Origin: a virus
IMG/VR virus record: IMGVR_UViG_3300031578_000194
Coordinates: 1 to 34,081 of that record
Length of the DNA: 34,081 nucleotides
Direction: 5' to 3' (one strand)
Numbering within the stretch: position 1 is the stretch's first letter; each line of letters opens with the position of its first letter. The position numbers and the translations under genes were made by a program. The notes under the pieces were generated by a model that was given only the letters and a program-made list of their open reading frames with translations, did not search any database and was not told the origin of the DNA. Positions 15,601-28,300 of the stretch are shown here, one piece after another.

Positions 15601-16372
15601 TATCAATGGTTTCCTTAGTCGGAGGTTTTCCTTTTTCTTTTTCAGCATAAACTTCCATCGCTGTTCTGTGAGCCTCAATATTCTCATCCAGAAAATCATT
15701 GTTATTTAAAACAGCATTTTGCGCTTTTGTTATTTTTTGTTTTATGGGAGGTTTTTCATTCGGATTATCCTTGTAAAATTTCTCCAACGCCTTTAGGTAA
15801 TCAGGCAATGAAGGGTAATTCTCTTTTTTAGGTTTTTCAGGTAGACCGTATTTGCTTTCCGGTTCGAATAATGGCATCCCCTCCCTTAATGCCGATTCTT
15901 TCATCTGTGGGGTAATGGGTAGGGATTGAACTTTTATTCCAGATTGTTTCCATTGGTCAATTTTTGATGGGTCAACATTATTCATAACCATATTACCATC
16001 AATATCTGAAATCTCATAAAAACCATTGTTTTTTAATCTGATTTTAAATTTTGGTACACCAATATCCGTTTCCTCCACTCTCGCCCCGAACTTCTTACCT
16101 AAACTGTTTGCTGCATTTCTGACTATCTGGTCATAAAAGGCTTTCATTCCTTCGCCTCCTACTTTTAGGTCAAGACCGGAAAACTTCATTCCTTCTTCAT
16201 CTTGCATTATTTTTTCAGCAAGGTCTTTCCCTACAACTTCGTCAAGATTTTTTCCTACAAGTTCAATTCCTGTACTCCCGTCAACTTCAAATATTTTCCC
16301 ATCTGCATCAACTTGTAATTGTATTTCCTGATTATTTTCCTTCATTTTGATGAATACTCGCCTACTATTCAT
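12695..16372 (-). CDS. Large polyvalent protein continuation with LPD38-type domain (1225 aa)
   Basis: I use ATG 16372 as the start, which overlaps the stop of the giant gene (ATGAATAG, 8 bp). A TTG at 16396 in the same frame would lengthen it by 8 residues, and ATG at 16345 is another choice. The first ~170 residues contain LDLKVGGEGMKAFYDQIVR (about 60-78), NSLGKKFGA and ITPQMKESALREGMPLFEPE (about 150-170). These normally follow AERYDLSKQVD in the same polyvalent protein, so this gene looks like the severed C-terminal continuation of the 4079-residue protein. The C-terminal region has GYNPVFPFSNFSRDQ (about 677) and RFGVYMDARDKGLSIKDSAF with ASVDFNMKG (about 803-838), as in the LPD38 polyvalent domain. 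A virion-borne role with the portal is inferred. Confidence 0.75.
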   Translation of the reverse strand: MNSRRVFIKMKENNQEIQLQVDADGKIFEVDGSTGIELVGKNLDEVVGKDLAEKIMQDEEGMKFSGLDLKVGGEGMKAFYDQIVRNAANSLGKKFGARVEETDIGVPKFKIRLKNNGFYEISDIDGNMVMNNVDPSKIDQWKQSGIKVQSLPITPQMKESALREGMPLFEPESKYGLPEKPKKENYPSLPDYLKALEKFYKDNPNEKPPIKQKITKAQNAVLNNNDFLDENIEAHRTAMEVYAEKEKGKPPTKETIDKMREFWIDDNFPIRRWQEAVIEHGGKLPDTEHKGEKTKADSYRDIRNMFGRMEILYEEFQQENIEPITKSFTKIIKSGMKSKGILPYMICKHGLERNRVMREEKLEEFQKRNPDATMDELFDYEDKLESMDFAGLLSFDLEKKFENVDDLAEAIIKGFESQVDPVLVEELWENTRKATDYTLNTWLKGGQISQKTYDYLKERYDNFIPLRGWREGAAKFLRYKNEGYGIGASFKRAFGRTSLADNPIAYIQAVGFKAINEQVANEVKQEALKIIFENYGKEFKDLHQIKKAYLVEKEIWNEQEQMYENVWSLYRDENGNLTRPPVEMFKEGKVKTEVNSEHEKLRTVWNALQHEVIVMNNGEPTIIVFPEKQLSVAQAFNNQNTMVEFLGHVFDARKLGETWIFRGLGAWTNFMKAMMTGYNPVFPFSNFSRDQLEASLTQNIRLNTRITKIPKNIPVAARTIIRNIGANFDPGNKYDVEYRNCGEAGGFTGFTHEKTIKQLEKELKKELKRVLRSDTAVGKTWDKLTGIFRIIEYWNRIFEDTTRFGVYMDARDKGLSIKDSAFESRNASVDFNMKGKGTRAIESIYAFFKVSMSALQKNFQLTKINPRKFIKNATAILAWGFLEAMLNDWDDDKNEDEKYYRINNYVRENYLVIRKFWGNKEEYLRVPISQFWRGFHAMGVSTYDYVNGKIPPGTAIARSISNLIAGMAPIDVTSFIQEGKLSWAPLIPTTIKPIQEIDINKDFMGNKISYEAFTKELEENLADSGLHKKYVNPAAKFITDVLFELGGGKTEYKFRYGKDGKLKYVPGIFDWNPSKIEHLISGYLGGVGRFTNDFMSTMGEFITGDEEYKFYDWPFINFFIRKIPDEKWTVLEKYYDYKKHISNAKIIADKAIREGDLEEIQKYISGDYPKAIEILSGYESNFKVLKDKYGEDIEGLQGIEGLSNLMIELRQDAINELDKLNINKP

Positions 16373-19300
16373 CAATGGTGTATTTCTTACAATCAACTTG
16401 TTTACTCAAATCATACCTTTCAGCCTGCATTTCTCCATTAGTCCATGCAACTTTATCAAATCCGTTTTCTGCTGCATAGCGGATCATCCTTCGTAATACA
16501 AGATTTACCCATTGAGAGGTTTGTTTGAAGGGCATATCGGGAACATCATCATGTTCTTTAAAATAACCTGTTTTTTTTGCTTCACGAATTGCATCATCTT
16601 TATTTTCTTTTCCTAATCCAATTTGGTTCCCATGCTCATTATAAACTTTCCATAACTTGACATCGCGCATTGAATAAAGCAAAGTTGTTTTATCATCTTG
16701 TTTTACTGTCCATCCCTCTGGTAATGTAAGTTCAGGCAATTTTTTGTCTTTAAATCCCTCCTTTCTCCCTTTCTCTGCCCAGTCAGACTGAATTTCTTCC
16801 AGGAATAATACTTTCTCTCCACTCTCTAAATTTCTTTCGTTAAAACGGACGTGTGCAAGTATGTTGGGTTCGTCGAAGTGGGAAGATTTGAAATAATTAT
16901 CTTCGCCTAATTTTTGAATTTCAGCCCATTTATCTCCCCATTCTTGTTCTGCTATTAATTCACGTTCTTGTTCTAATTTTTCAACTTTAGGTAAAATATC
17001 ATCGGTTCTTCCTTCTCCTGAATGAATTTTTTTAAGAAGTGTATTGATTTTATCAGTATAATCCCTCCATTCCTTAGTGTTTTCTGCCTGCTGTCTTATT
17101 TCTTTTTTTAATTGCTCAATTCTTACTTTTCTTTTTTCCCATGTCGGCATCGTCAACAATACCTCTTTGTAGTTCTCTCCCCCGGGAAGTTGCCATTGGG
17201 AAAATTTGGTATCGTCTGCATATTGCTTATATTCGTTTTTTGCCGCTTCTTTAGCTTCAAATACTGTTGTAAACCATGCTATTTCTTCATTGTCTTTTAA
17301 TAGTAAAACCTCTCCATTTTCGTAATCGTGAATTGTAAGCCCTGTATTAGATGTATATGATATAACACCAGTACCCTGATTTGCGTCATTCCAATAAATA
17401 CGTGTTTCTTTGGATTTAATTCCTTTTGTAACTTCCTCAATCTCAACCTTATTCTGATTAATCCAGTCCTGAATATCGGCTTTGGTAATTGATTTTTTTT
17501 TCTGGATTTGTGCTTTTTGATAATCCTTATCGATCTTATTCCATTCTCTCACTAACTCTTTTTGGTTGTTAGTCAAGAATGGCGAATCTTCTTTAACTTC
17601 TTTCCATTCACCATTGACAACTTTAGAAAGCGTATATTCTCCTGCGTGTTCTGTATCGTCACCCCATTGCATATCGTCAATTTCATGCTCTTGAAGTTTA
17701 TCGTAAACAGCATCCAGTTTAGCTTCATACTCATCCAATACACCAATATTTTCAGTAAATGCTTCATCCCATCCCATCCAGTCCAGTTCCGCTTCTTTGG
17801 CTCCGTTTTTAAGCAACATAGCTTTCATTTGGTCCGGAGTACCTTTTTCTTGTTTTATGCTCTGCAGGGCTTTCTCTGTGGGGGAATAAAATACCTGTTT
17901 TGTTACCGGACGACCGCCGTAGGTGGCTTGTGGTTCTTGTACTATTCCTTCGTTTAACTTTGAGATGATGATTTCACCTGTTTTATCAATTTCTCCAGGT
18001 CCTTCTCCTCTAATTTCTTCACCTGTTTTATCAATTTCTCCACGTCTTTCACGTCTTTCTCCGGAATATGGTCTTTCACGAATAATTCCTTCATGAATTC
18101 CAACACGGAGAGCAGAGTATCTTTGTCCATCATCTCTCTCTTTAAGAGTTCGTGATAAATTTTTTGTACTGGACTTATTGTATTCATGTTTTAATCTCCT
18201 ATAAGTTTCGAAATGTTTTTGATACAAAATTCGTAATAATGGTTGGAAATAAAAAATCTCATCAGCCATTTTTGCATATAAATCAGATATTTCGATTGCA
18301 AATCTTTCATCATGCCCTCCTGGTGATCCTTCATGGGCAAGTTCATGTAAAAAAACATGCAGGGTATTTTGTATTGCTTCATTAATAGTATTATAATCCT
18401 TACCTAATGGATTGAAAAAGATAGCATTTAAAATTTTCTGAACATGTACACCTGCGTATTCCTTGTCAATAGATATACCTGTGAAATATTTTACATTTCC
18501 TCCTCTAATTTTTTCATAACCGTATCCCATCACGTCTCCTGCCCTTTTAACAAAATCTTTTAAAACGGCTCCCAGGTCAGCAAAAAATTCAATTCCACCT
18601 TCCATACCCATAAAATCCACATTTGTATTATTATGCATTTGCGGATCATCAGGATTAAGAAATTCAACATCTACTTCGGCGCCTTCTATTTCTCTTTTGG
18701 CTTGAAATGACGTTTCATATTCTTTTTCTGTTTCTATTTTTTTATATCCCGTTCCCGAAGGAATATAAATATCTTCATACCGGATTATTATACGCGCATA
18801 TTTTGGAATTTCTTTTTCGATATTAAATTCCTTGTTTAATTCCCTGATTTTTGATGCATACTCTAATGGGGAAACTTTCGCTCCCTCGACGAGGCTTTTA
18901 TTAATATCCACTTTTGGCAATGGTCTTAAATCACTAAAAGTGGCAGCAGCTTCTTTTTCTGCTTCTCCGGATGCAAATTTTCTTATGTAATTTCCAAGTT
19001 GCTTAATATCATTTTGAACAGCAGGAGAAAATGCTTCCCTTTGATTGTTAAAAGGATAATATTCATCCGTTGGAGCTACATAAGATTTGATATTTACTAT
19101 TATATCATAGGGTATTTTATCAAATTCCCTAAATATAAATGTATGTTCAAACTGATAAATTCCGGCACTTAAAACCTCATGGGTTGGGTACTCTTTCTTT
19201 TCTTCACTCATATAAAGATCAGCCTCTCCCCAGTTAAACTCTGCGGTTGTAAACAAAGAGGGAACTTTTTCTTTTGCATTGTTACCACTGGGTAACATCT

Positions 19301-22300
19301 GCTCATGTTCCCGGCCATAAGATATTGCTTTAAAGTTTACATTAACATTTCCAAGCAGGGGCCGTTTGAGAATACTGAATGCCTCCCATTTTTGTGCAAT
19401 GTCATTCCATTTCCCGGGGAAATTTATCTCTTTATCCGCTCCGTAAAAATCCGTATAGGATCCTGGTATGGTAATACGTACCATTGTCCCGTTTGGTTTA
19501 TTGGTATGTTCTTTTTTAAGCTTAAAACTTCCGTTATATAATTCAAAATTGGTAGTATTAATTGTAGTTGTTAAACCGTCTCTTGTCGTTTCCAGTTCTA
19601 TTCTTTCACTACCCAGTAAAAATTGAACCTTAGCCAATCCAAAACCTCCGGAACTTTCCCCTACTCCCAATCCTTCCTTACTTGTTCCTCCTACTGTAAG
19701 AAATGCATTTTTTACAATATCCGGGGTCATTCCAACTCCATTGTCTCTTATTTCAATTGTTCTTTCATCATAATCCACTTTAAAATCTATTTTCCCTTCT
19801 TCTCCGGTCTTTGTCGTCATGGCTTTGACTGCATCAAAACTGTTTTGCAGTAATTCTTTTACAGCTACCTGTGCAATCGGAGCTTCATACATTTTAGAGC
19901 CTAACAGTTGAAGCATCCTTTTCTTGTCAAATGCCAGTTCTGCACTTTCTTCACCTACATCAAATGATTGAAAATTAATTTGTTTTTGACTGGGTGTTAA
20001 TTTTGATTCTCCTTCATGTACTTCATATTCCCCTTCCGGTTCATATAGCATTCCCTCATCGGCCATACTTTCGTAATTGGTAATGATATTTTCATCTTGT
20101 TTTATCGTTAATACATCTAAAAGTTGAGAATCAATTGGTTGTAAAGCATTTTTTATTTTACGTACTGTTTCTATGGTTATCATTCCATTAGAGGCCAGAA
20201 TTATATTATTCCCATGCCTGCCAACATCTACATATAATTGTTTTATGAATTGACTGACAGGAGTGGTTTCATCAATAAGATAGTAACGATTAATATTATT
20301 ACCACGGTCAAGAATTAACACGTGAGTTTTATTTGTGGTACCTCTTTTTTGCTTACTTAAAAACAAGGCGACATCATGGGAACTTCTGATTTGTGTTCTG
20401 TCTTCTGAATTTACATAAAATTTCTGCTTTTCGAACTGGTAAACTCTGATAGGTTGAATCTTCCCCCTAACCTCTCTTTTTTCGTAAATATCACCATAAG
20501 CAGAAAGAATATCAATAATAGCATATTTTCCTTTATCTATATCAATAATAACAGATGGTAAATATTCAATACTCATTAAAGTACATGCTTCTTTAAGTTT
20601 TTTGCTAATATTTATATCTGCAGCAGATGCCATTAAAGTTCCGCTGGGATGATTGTGTACAAAACTAACTTTTACTGCATTAAATTCTGCCGCTGCTGCC
20701 ATTATAAGTTTATGATCGATTACAGTACCCGCTGTTCCTCCTGTGGATAAATATTGTACCCGGTAATTCCATTTTTTATCAATCAATACAGCAAAGGCAT
20801 GTTCATTGGTTGCTGATTCCAGGTTTTTGAAAAGAAAAGCAATATCATTTGGAGATTCTATTTTTGCCGAGCCGGTTAACTGTTCTCCCATGAACGTTAG
20901 ATATCCTTTATCGGATAACTGACGTTCCATTGCTGTCAATCTGTTGTCGATATCGGGGATATAATTTCTTTTCCGTTGTATATCACGGGTGGCGGGGTCA
21001 GAACCGAAGGCGGGATCTCGTTTTGCTGATACAGTTTTATCTTCCCAGTCGAGTTGGGTTTGGATCGCCTCTTCTTTGTATAGAATTTCTTCATTTTTTG
21101 TTTTTTTCTGCAATTTACTACTTTTTTCCGGTGTTTCCAATACATCAGCAAGAGCAACTTTATACCCTGCACGTGTCAATTTAGGAAGATAGTTATCAAG
21201 ATTAAAAACTGGAAATCCGGCTCTGGGATTCCCGTTTGGACTTTTTGTCAATACTGTTCCTAAATTTTTTGAAACTTTAATCGCATCATCCCCAAAGGTT
21301 TCATAAAAATCACCACTACGCACTAAAACTATACTATCCGGATGCTTCTGTTTAATTTTTGTATATGTTTGTTCAGCATCAGAATAACTTGTGAAAGGTT
21401 CATATAAAATTGTCTGGCCATCTTCCTGTTTTTCCTGTATGGTGTCAAAAAATTGCTGGAATGCTTCGTTTATTGCCGGTGTTTCTTCTTTTGTCGGATA
21501 TGGATAATTATTCGTGTCAAGTCCTGATTTTATCCATTCTTCTGTTTCTTTAAAGTTTGCCAGATAATCATTTTGCTCATTTGTTGCTCCTAATTTTTCG
21601 ATAATAAAATTTTCGAATGAACGTGCCGACATTTCTTCTATCGTTGACCAGTATAAATCACTTCTTGTACTGTCCAGTTTCTTACTCCTGTTTGGTAATT
21701 CGGATTTTCTGATAGTTTCAACTACGTTCTTAAATGCGTCAATCAATTCCGTTCTTAATGATTCATCTGGGGCAACCTCCCTGCCAACAACATTCATTTT
21801 TTGTCTTGGAGATTGTGTTAAAAATCCTGATTTATCACCTCGTTTTCGTGAAAAATAACTATCTAAGGCGTGCCACCACTCATGCGCCAAACTTCCTGCA
21901 CCCCTTGTTTTTGTAAGATTAATAACTACCTGTCCTGATTCATAATGTGCTGAATATTTTCCCGATCCTCTGGCCCCAAATGCTATTCCCAATTCACCAC
22001 CTAAAGACAATGCCCGCGAAGATACATTTAACGCTGTGGACAAATCCATTAAAGCATCACAAGCCTGGTTCAGGTCATTCTGTCTTTTGTCGTTCTCTAC
22101 CCAATTACCAAACTGTACACCCCTAAACCCAAATGTATTTCCAAATTCTTCTGGTGTTATATTTTTTCCATTACGGTAATCTGTTCCTATTCTTTTACGG
22201 TTTGTTTCCCTACGTTCTTCCGGCTTTATATTTACAGAATTCCAAAGTTCCTGTAATTGTGCCATTTCGTTTTTAACCTTATTTCTTGCTTCCTGTACTG

Positions 22301-25300
22301 TTTCAATGCCATCAATTAACCTGAATACCCCGGTTGCTGTTTTCTTTCCAATAAAATACTTGCCTGTTTTCCGGTCTTGATAAATACTAAGTTTTACATC
22401 TTTCGATTTTTCTTTGTTTGCAGCAAACATCTTTTTTAATGCGTCTGCTGCTTCTTGTGCTGTTTTATGATCTGATATTATATAAGGACTTTTTACAATA
22501 GAATACGTTGTCCCCAACACATTTTCTGCTTTTTCTCCCCTATGAAATTTTTTAATTTCATAAACTCCCATATTAATATCTTCATTCGGGAAACCTAACG
22601 CTTTTTGTACTTCTTCAAATAGATTGAACTTATTGTTTAAATTGGTCATTAATGGCTCGCGTAACTTGTCAGCTATCTTTTTACCGTTCTCTTTATTATC
22701 AAGTAAATCAGTGAATATATCAATATCCTGCTGTACTGTTTTCGCCCAACCTTGCAATCTATATTGCTTTCTTGGTTTTGGAGGAATATTATCATAGAGA
22801 AACTTTAAAACAAGTGCGCCGTCTTCTGATAATGTGCCGTCCTTTACCAATTGGACAAAGTCAGGACGTGGAAATGTTTTTGAAAGTGGCTGGTTTATAA
22901 TATCCGTTTCGGTAACATCGTTAAGCCTTTTGTAAATCATTTTTTTGGCTCCTTCGATTTTCTCTCCAAAATCTTCAATCTTCTTTGGTTGTTTACTTAT
23001 TTCATCCAGTTTCATTTCAAGCGGTAAGACTGGAGTTTCAGGTTCAATAGGTTTCTTTTCAAGTTGTAATTTGTCAAATTCTGAAGCATAGTCACGGCCT
23101 CTTTTGCTGACGGCTGAAAATTTATTGAAATCGGCACCAAAGAGAATATAATTCTTGTCACTGAGTTTTTCAATAACATCACTGCCATATTTTTGACTTA
23201 AATTACTTCTTGTTAATCTCGATGGAGCCGTAACCTTGTTGATCTCATTTAAAGCAATGGCCTCTTTTTCGGTTAATCTGGTTCTTTTATAAAATTCACT
23301 GAGGCCGTGTTCTTCCAGTTTCTTCTCAATAGGTAATTTAGTGGGAGTTTCTTCAATCTTTTCAACAACATTTAGAGGAAATGATTTTTGTAATTTTTGT
23401 CCGGATAGATTTTTCCCAAAGTAAAGTGTAACCCAGTTATTTTCATTCGGATCAATCCAGCTTTTTACAACTTCTCCTTCTGTACCAACCGGGATGTTAG
23501 CATAAAAGTGTGTAACACGGTATTTTTCTCCTTTTTGTGGAAGAGTTGGTTTTTCTGCTGGTGTAAATTCTTTATACTGAGTAAAAGGTTTCAGTTTTCT
23601 TGTTCCGCTATCCAGCCATTCTTTGAATTTTTCTTTCGATACCTCGGTAATATCCCTTAATCCCTTCCATCCGGGTTCATAATTGGAAAAGTATGCCTGT
23701 CTTGCATCATCTTCGGTATCAAATCCTAACATGACTTTGTGTTCGTCAAACTCAGCGGAGTTTTCCGGATTAACCTGGTCAATGATAAATACATTATCCG
23801 AATCGGGATTATCTCCTAAGAATACATCAATCTGATCCCCGTCCTTTCCTTTTGTCCTTTTGAAATAGCCGTAGGTGTTATTTAATTTCCGTGTCCACTC
23901 TTTCCCGGTTTTGTCGGTTCCCGATCTTTCGCTGCCCCGTGGGTTTTCTATGGTAATATCAAACCCTGCAAAATTCACATGCCCTTTCTTGTAGTTGCCG
24001 GCTTCCTTCTGTGCATCTGAAGGGAAAAGTTCTACTTCGGATTCAGCTTGTTGGAGTTCTAACTCCGGTTTCCCTTCATCCTTCGGCTGTGCAAACATGT
24101 CCCCCTGGGCCTGCGCTGCATTTTTAGAATCATCAACGGCCTTCTCCTGTTGTTTGATTAAATCAAAGTATTCTTTCTGACTGGCTGTAATTTTGTCTTT
24201 TAGTGGTTGGAGTACTCTGTCCATATTTTCCTTGGACAAATCTGCCGGAATATCAAAGATTATTCCCCCGTGTTTTACACTTTCCCTGTCATCGGGACTT
24301 TTATTAAATTCTCTTATGATGTGATGCTTGGCCTTCTCCAAGTCCCTTACGGATTCATCCGTTCTGTATTTTGCCTGATTGATTTTCTTTTCATATTCAT
24401 CGATGGCCTTTTTTGCTAAATCTTGTTGTGCCGGGGTTAATCCGGCAAGTTTTTCCTGTAGTTTTTTCTGTCGGGTTTGGTCGGCTGTTTCTATTTCACC
24501 GAATAAAGGTTGTTGTGTAGGTTTTACCAGTTCGGTTGGCACTGTTGGAGGTACTGGGGATACTGGAGTTATCTCCAATGGAACAGGTTTGATCGGTTCT
24601 ACTGGCGTTATTAATTTGAATTCCTGCTTTGGTTGTTCTTCTGGTTCTTGGTCAGAGGTTTCTTTTTTCTCGTCTGCCCTCCTCTTTGCTATCTGTTCCG
24701 GGGTTAATTTTATTAATTCCCCTGCCTGCATACGATAATCGGAATTGTTAATAATACCCTGTGCTTTGAGGTATTCCTGGCGGTCTGCTTCTACTGCGTC
24801 AAAAGATGATGGACCTATGGCATTTATGATTTCTGCTGCCCATAATACCTCCTGTGGCGTTTCCTGTTCGGGTTTTACTTCTGTTTGTTCAACCTCTCCT
24901 GGTGGAGTCTGTTCATCAATTCCACTTTCATCAGTCTCATCTTCTCCTCCAACTTCTTGTTCGGATTCATCGGTGAACCATTCTTGTTCTGCTCCTCTTG
25001 CTCTTGCGATTTCATCATTCAAATAATTTGTTATTACAATATAATCATTTTCGCTTAATCTGTCAATATACTTATCAACAACTTCTAAAGCTTGTTCTAA
25101 TGTGAAATATTCATTTATGAGATTATTTTCATTAATGAACTGGTTAAATAGTGTTTTCCCTTCTTCCTGCTCTACGGGTTTCTCGTATTTGTCTATTGTT
25201 TCTCCAAACACTTCCCGGTATCTCCTTCTCAATTCCCATTGTGTCCCTGTGGTTTTTCTTATGTTCTTGTCCGGGTTGGCCAGCATGAAATCAATAATAT

Positions 25301-28300
25301 CTTTCACGGTGAATGGTTCCATGCCTCCCCCTGATTGCTCTATCTGATCATTCCATTCAGAAACGAATGTATCAATAGGCTTTCCGTCCTTTTGTAACCA
25401 TGCCCTGGCAAATGTCCGGCTGTCAACTAAATTTCGGTCTGCCAGTCTGTTGAAACTGTCTGTTGAGAATATTTCATTAATAGCGACCTTCTGCCACTCA
25501 TCCATTTTGTTTATTGGTGCACTGGCTTCCTCGTCTTTATATGCATTAAATATCTCATCCTTATCCTCGGAATAGAGACTTATGTATTCGTTATCGGTTC
25601 CCGTCCATTCTTCTACGGGTATCGGAGGCTGTTTTTTAAATTCTTCGAGTTCTGCCTTGCGCCTTAACTCAGTGAGTTTTTCCCTTTGTTTTTTGAATAC
25701 ACTATTGTAAGTGATTAAATTATCCCTTTGTTGTTCAAATGGTAATTTACCGAATCCCTTTCGTGCCTGTTCAAGTTCTTCCTCGGTCTTGGCTTTCTTA
25801 ATGTTAATAAATACTTGGTTAACAAGTGACATTTCTTGGGAACTTTCAGCCTCTGGCATTTTTCCAACAGGTTCTATTTTAGGTATTTCCAGTTTTATTT
25901 CGGGTAACTTTTTGTCCTGTTTTTGAAAAATCTTTGCAGGTTTAGGTGCTTCCGGCAATATTCTGATGGCTTTGATGATCTTTTCAGTAACCGGTTTTTG
26001 CCAGGGAAATTCCGGAGTTTTTTCTATTTGTTCGGTAATCAGTTGAATTCTGTTTTCTTCTCCTGGCAGAGTACTTTTTATTTCTTTTTCGACTCTCCGG
26101 GGATCCATTCCATCTGGTATCTGAAATTCAAATACTCCTTTCTCATCCGCTGTATATTGATAATCAGTTTTCCCTATCCGGGCGGTGTTTATAACTTGTT
26201 CTTTAGGTTGTATTTTTTGTGGTTCTCCTTCTGGCTGTCCGGTTACTGGTGGCTGGGCTTCCGCTTGTATTTTTTGTTGTTCTAAAAGTTGTATTGATTC
26301 CTGTTCTTTTTGAATTAACTCCTGTTTAGGAACTTCAATAGGTGTTGATTGCCCATCCCAGAGTATGTAATATTCTCCTAAATCATCTGTAATTTGATAT
26401 TCCTTATCCTGATAAGTTATACGTTCTCCGACCTGGGGTTGAAGAACATTCTGTTCTATTCCTGTATCAAAACCTTGAATCAATTCCTGAATAACAGCAT
26501 CGGGTTCTTTCGTCTCCCAGTTTCTTACTGTTTTAGTGGATACCGGTTTGGGCTCTCCTGTCTCATCATAAACTATTATCACTCCGGAAGGATTATTCAG
26601 ATCGCCGTCTTTGACATTGAAAAGTTTCCCCTCCTCATTCTGTACCGTGATAAATTTCCCGCTCGTGTGTAGTTTGTTTTTAACAGTATTTTCTGCCCTG
26701 TTTTGTATAATACCTCGATAAAACTCGATCTGTTCTGCTGGTGTTTTTGGTGCCGGTGGAGGTGGTGTTCCTTCCGGTGTTCCTTCAATTGCTTTTGGAC
26801 CAGGTGTTACCTTTTTTGTAAATAGATTATCATAACCGGCCATCATTGCCCGGTAAAATTCATCCGTAGTAACCTGGTGAGGATTTTTAAGTGTTGATTC
26901 CTGAATATTTGGAATTATTTCACCGGCTTTATTGATGATATTAACAGTTCCCGGTCTGTCGCCTTTTCCTGCTATATATCCTATTTGCCCTTCATCAGAT
27001 TCAATTGTTCTGATAATTCCGGTTTTATCAGCTATTCGGCTACCATAATTTACTACCCTTTGTGAATAGGCATCCCGTTCCAGTGTTTGAGGTGCCTTTC
27101 CTGTTTCCTTATAAATTTGAGTTGCTTGGTTAAAAACTTTTGTAGGAATTGTAAAGGATTTTTCAACCATTTCGGAGGTAACATCTATAATTTTGCCATC
27201 CGGTGTTAATCCTCTTTGTTTTCCGCCTTTTGTGGTTGGAATAATTTCAACCGGATTACCTTTAGCATCCATAGTAAGAACAACATCACCTTGTGCGTTT
27301 CTTCTCTGTGTGTTTGTCTCGTTCTGAGAATGAATAGCAAATGGACCGGTCATCAGACCAAAAAGTATTCCTGATCCTGTTGAATGCACAACTGTATTCC
27401 ACCATTCTTGAGGTTTAACATCACGACCAATCAGAAAATCATCAACTGCCAGCTTACTTAACTGGATACTGTTCATTGTTAATGCACCTTGGCCAGCTGA
27501 TTTTGCAAGTTGTATTGCCAGTTGAGGTTGTTTTTTCATGAATTCCTCAAAGACTGCCTTGCCAAATTTTCCAGTCAGTTCCGGACTTGTTGTCAGACCT
27601 TTTGCAACTGCCTTGTTAACAACTCCCTTCGGTATCATTTTCCCCAGATATCCACCAAACGGAACAGCATAAGCAGCGGCATACAATACGCCTGCCCCGG
27701 TTCTTGTTGCTTCATCAACCGGTTTTCCTGTTTCCTTTGCATGATTATCAACTGCTTCAACTCCTTCACCATATCCCATTTCGGCAAACATTCCGGTCAT
27801 GGCCGTCGCCATTGCCGGACTTTTTGTTAATGCCGTGGCTATTGCCATTCCTGCAAAGGGTAATAATCCTCCAACAAACTCCCCGGGACCTCCGGAAAGT
27901 TCAGGAACATTCTTCGTCCAGTTTTTTATATCCTCAACATTTCCTTTTATCCGTTCATCCTGAGAAAGAAGATAATTCTGCCATTTATCATTTTCTGATA
28001 CCTCTTTAAGAAGATTATTCAGTTTCAGGGACTGATCTTCAACTGCCAGCGCCATGGAACCTAAAGCTGATTTCCCTGCTGCCAGAAATCCATGTCCTAA
28101 TCCTTTTACTTGTTCTATTGTTCCTTTTGGTCCGGCTGTTTTCCAGTACCAGGATTCTTTTTCAGGTTCTATTGATTGTGAAGTTTCCTGCTCTGTTAAT
28201 TGTTCATCCTTCCATTTTGCTTCTTCCGGTTTGATTTGTGGCTTAATCGTATCGGATGGTAGTAACGGGGTAATTCCGGGGGTGACTGATTTATCTTGTT

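Noticed and set aside
12695-16396. Longer start (TTG at 16396) for the LPD38-type gene
   Set aside because: ATG at 16372 overlapping the stop of the giant gene gives a conventional start with coupled translation; a TTG start is less likely, although it cannot be excluded.
17954-18187. Minus-strand 77-residue frame with KLIKQVKKLEEKDLEKL repeats
   Set aside because: It is an out-of-frame reading of the 45-bp repeat linker in the giant gene; the coiled-coil look comes from the repeats.
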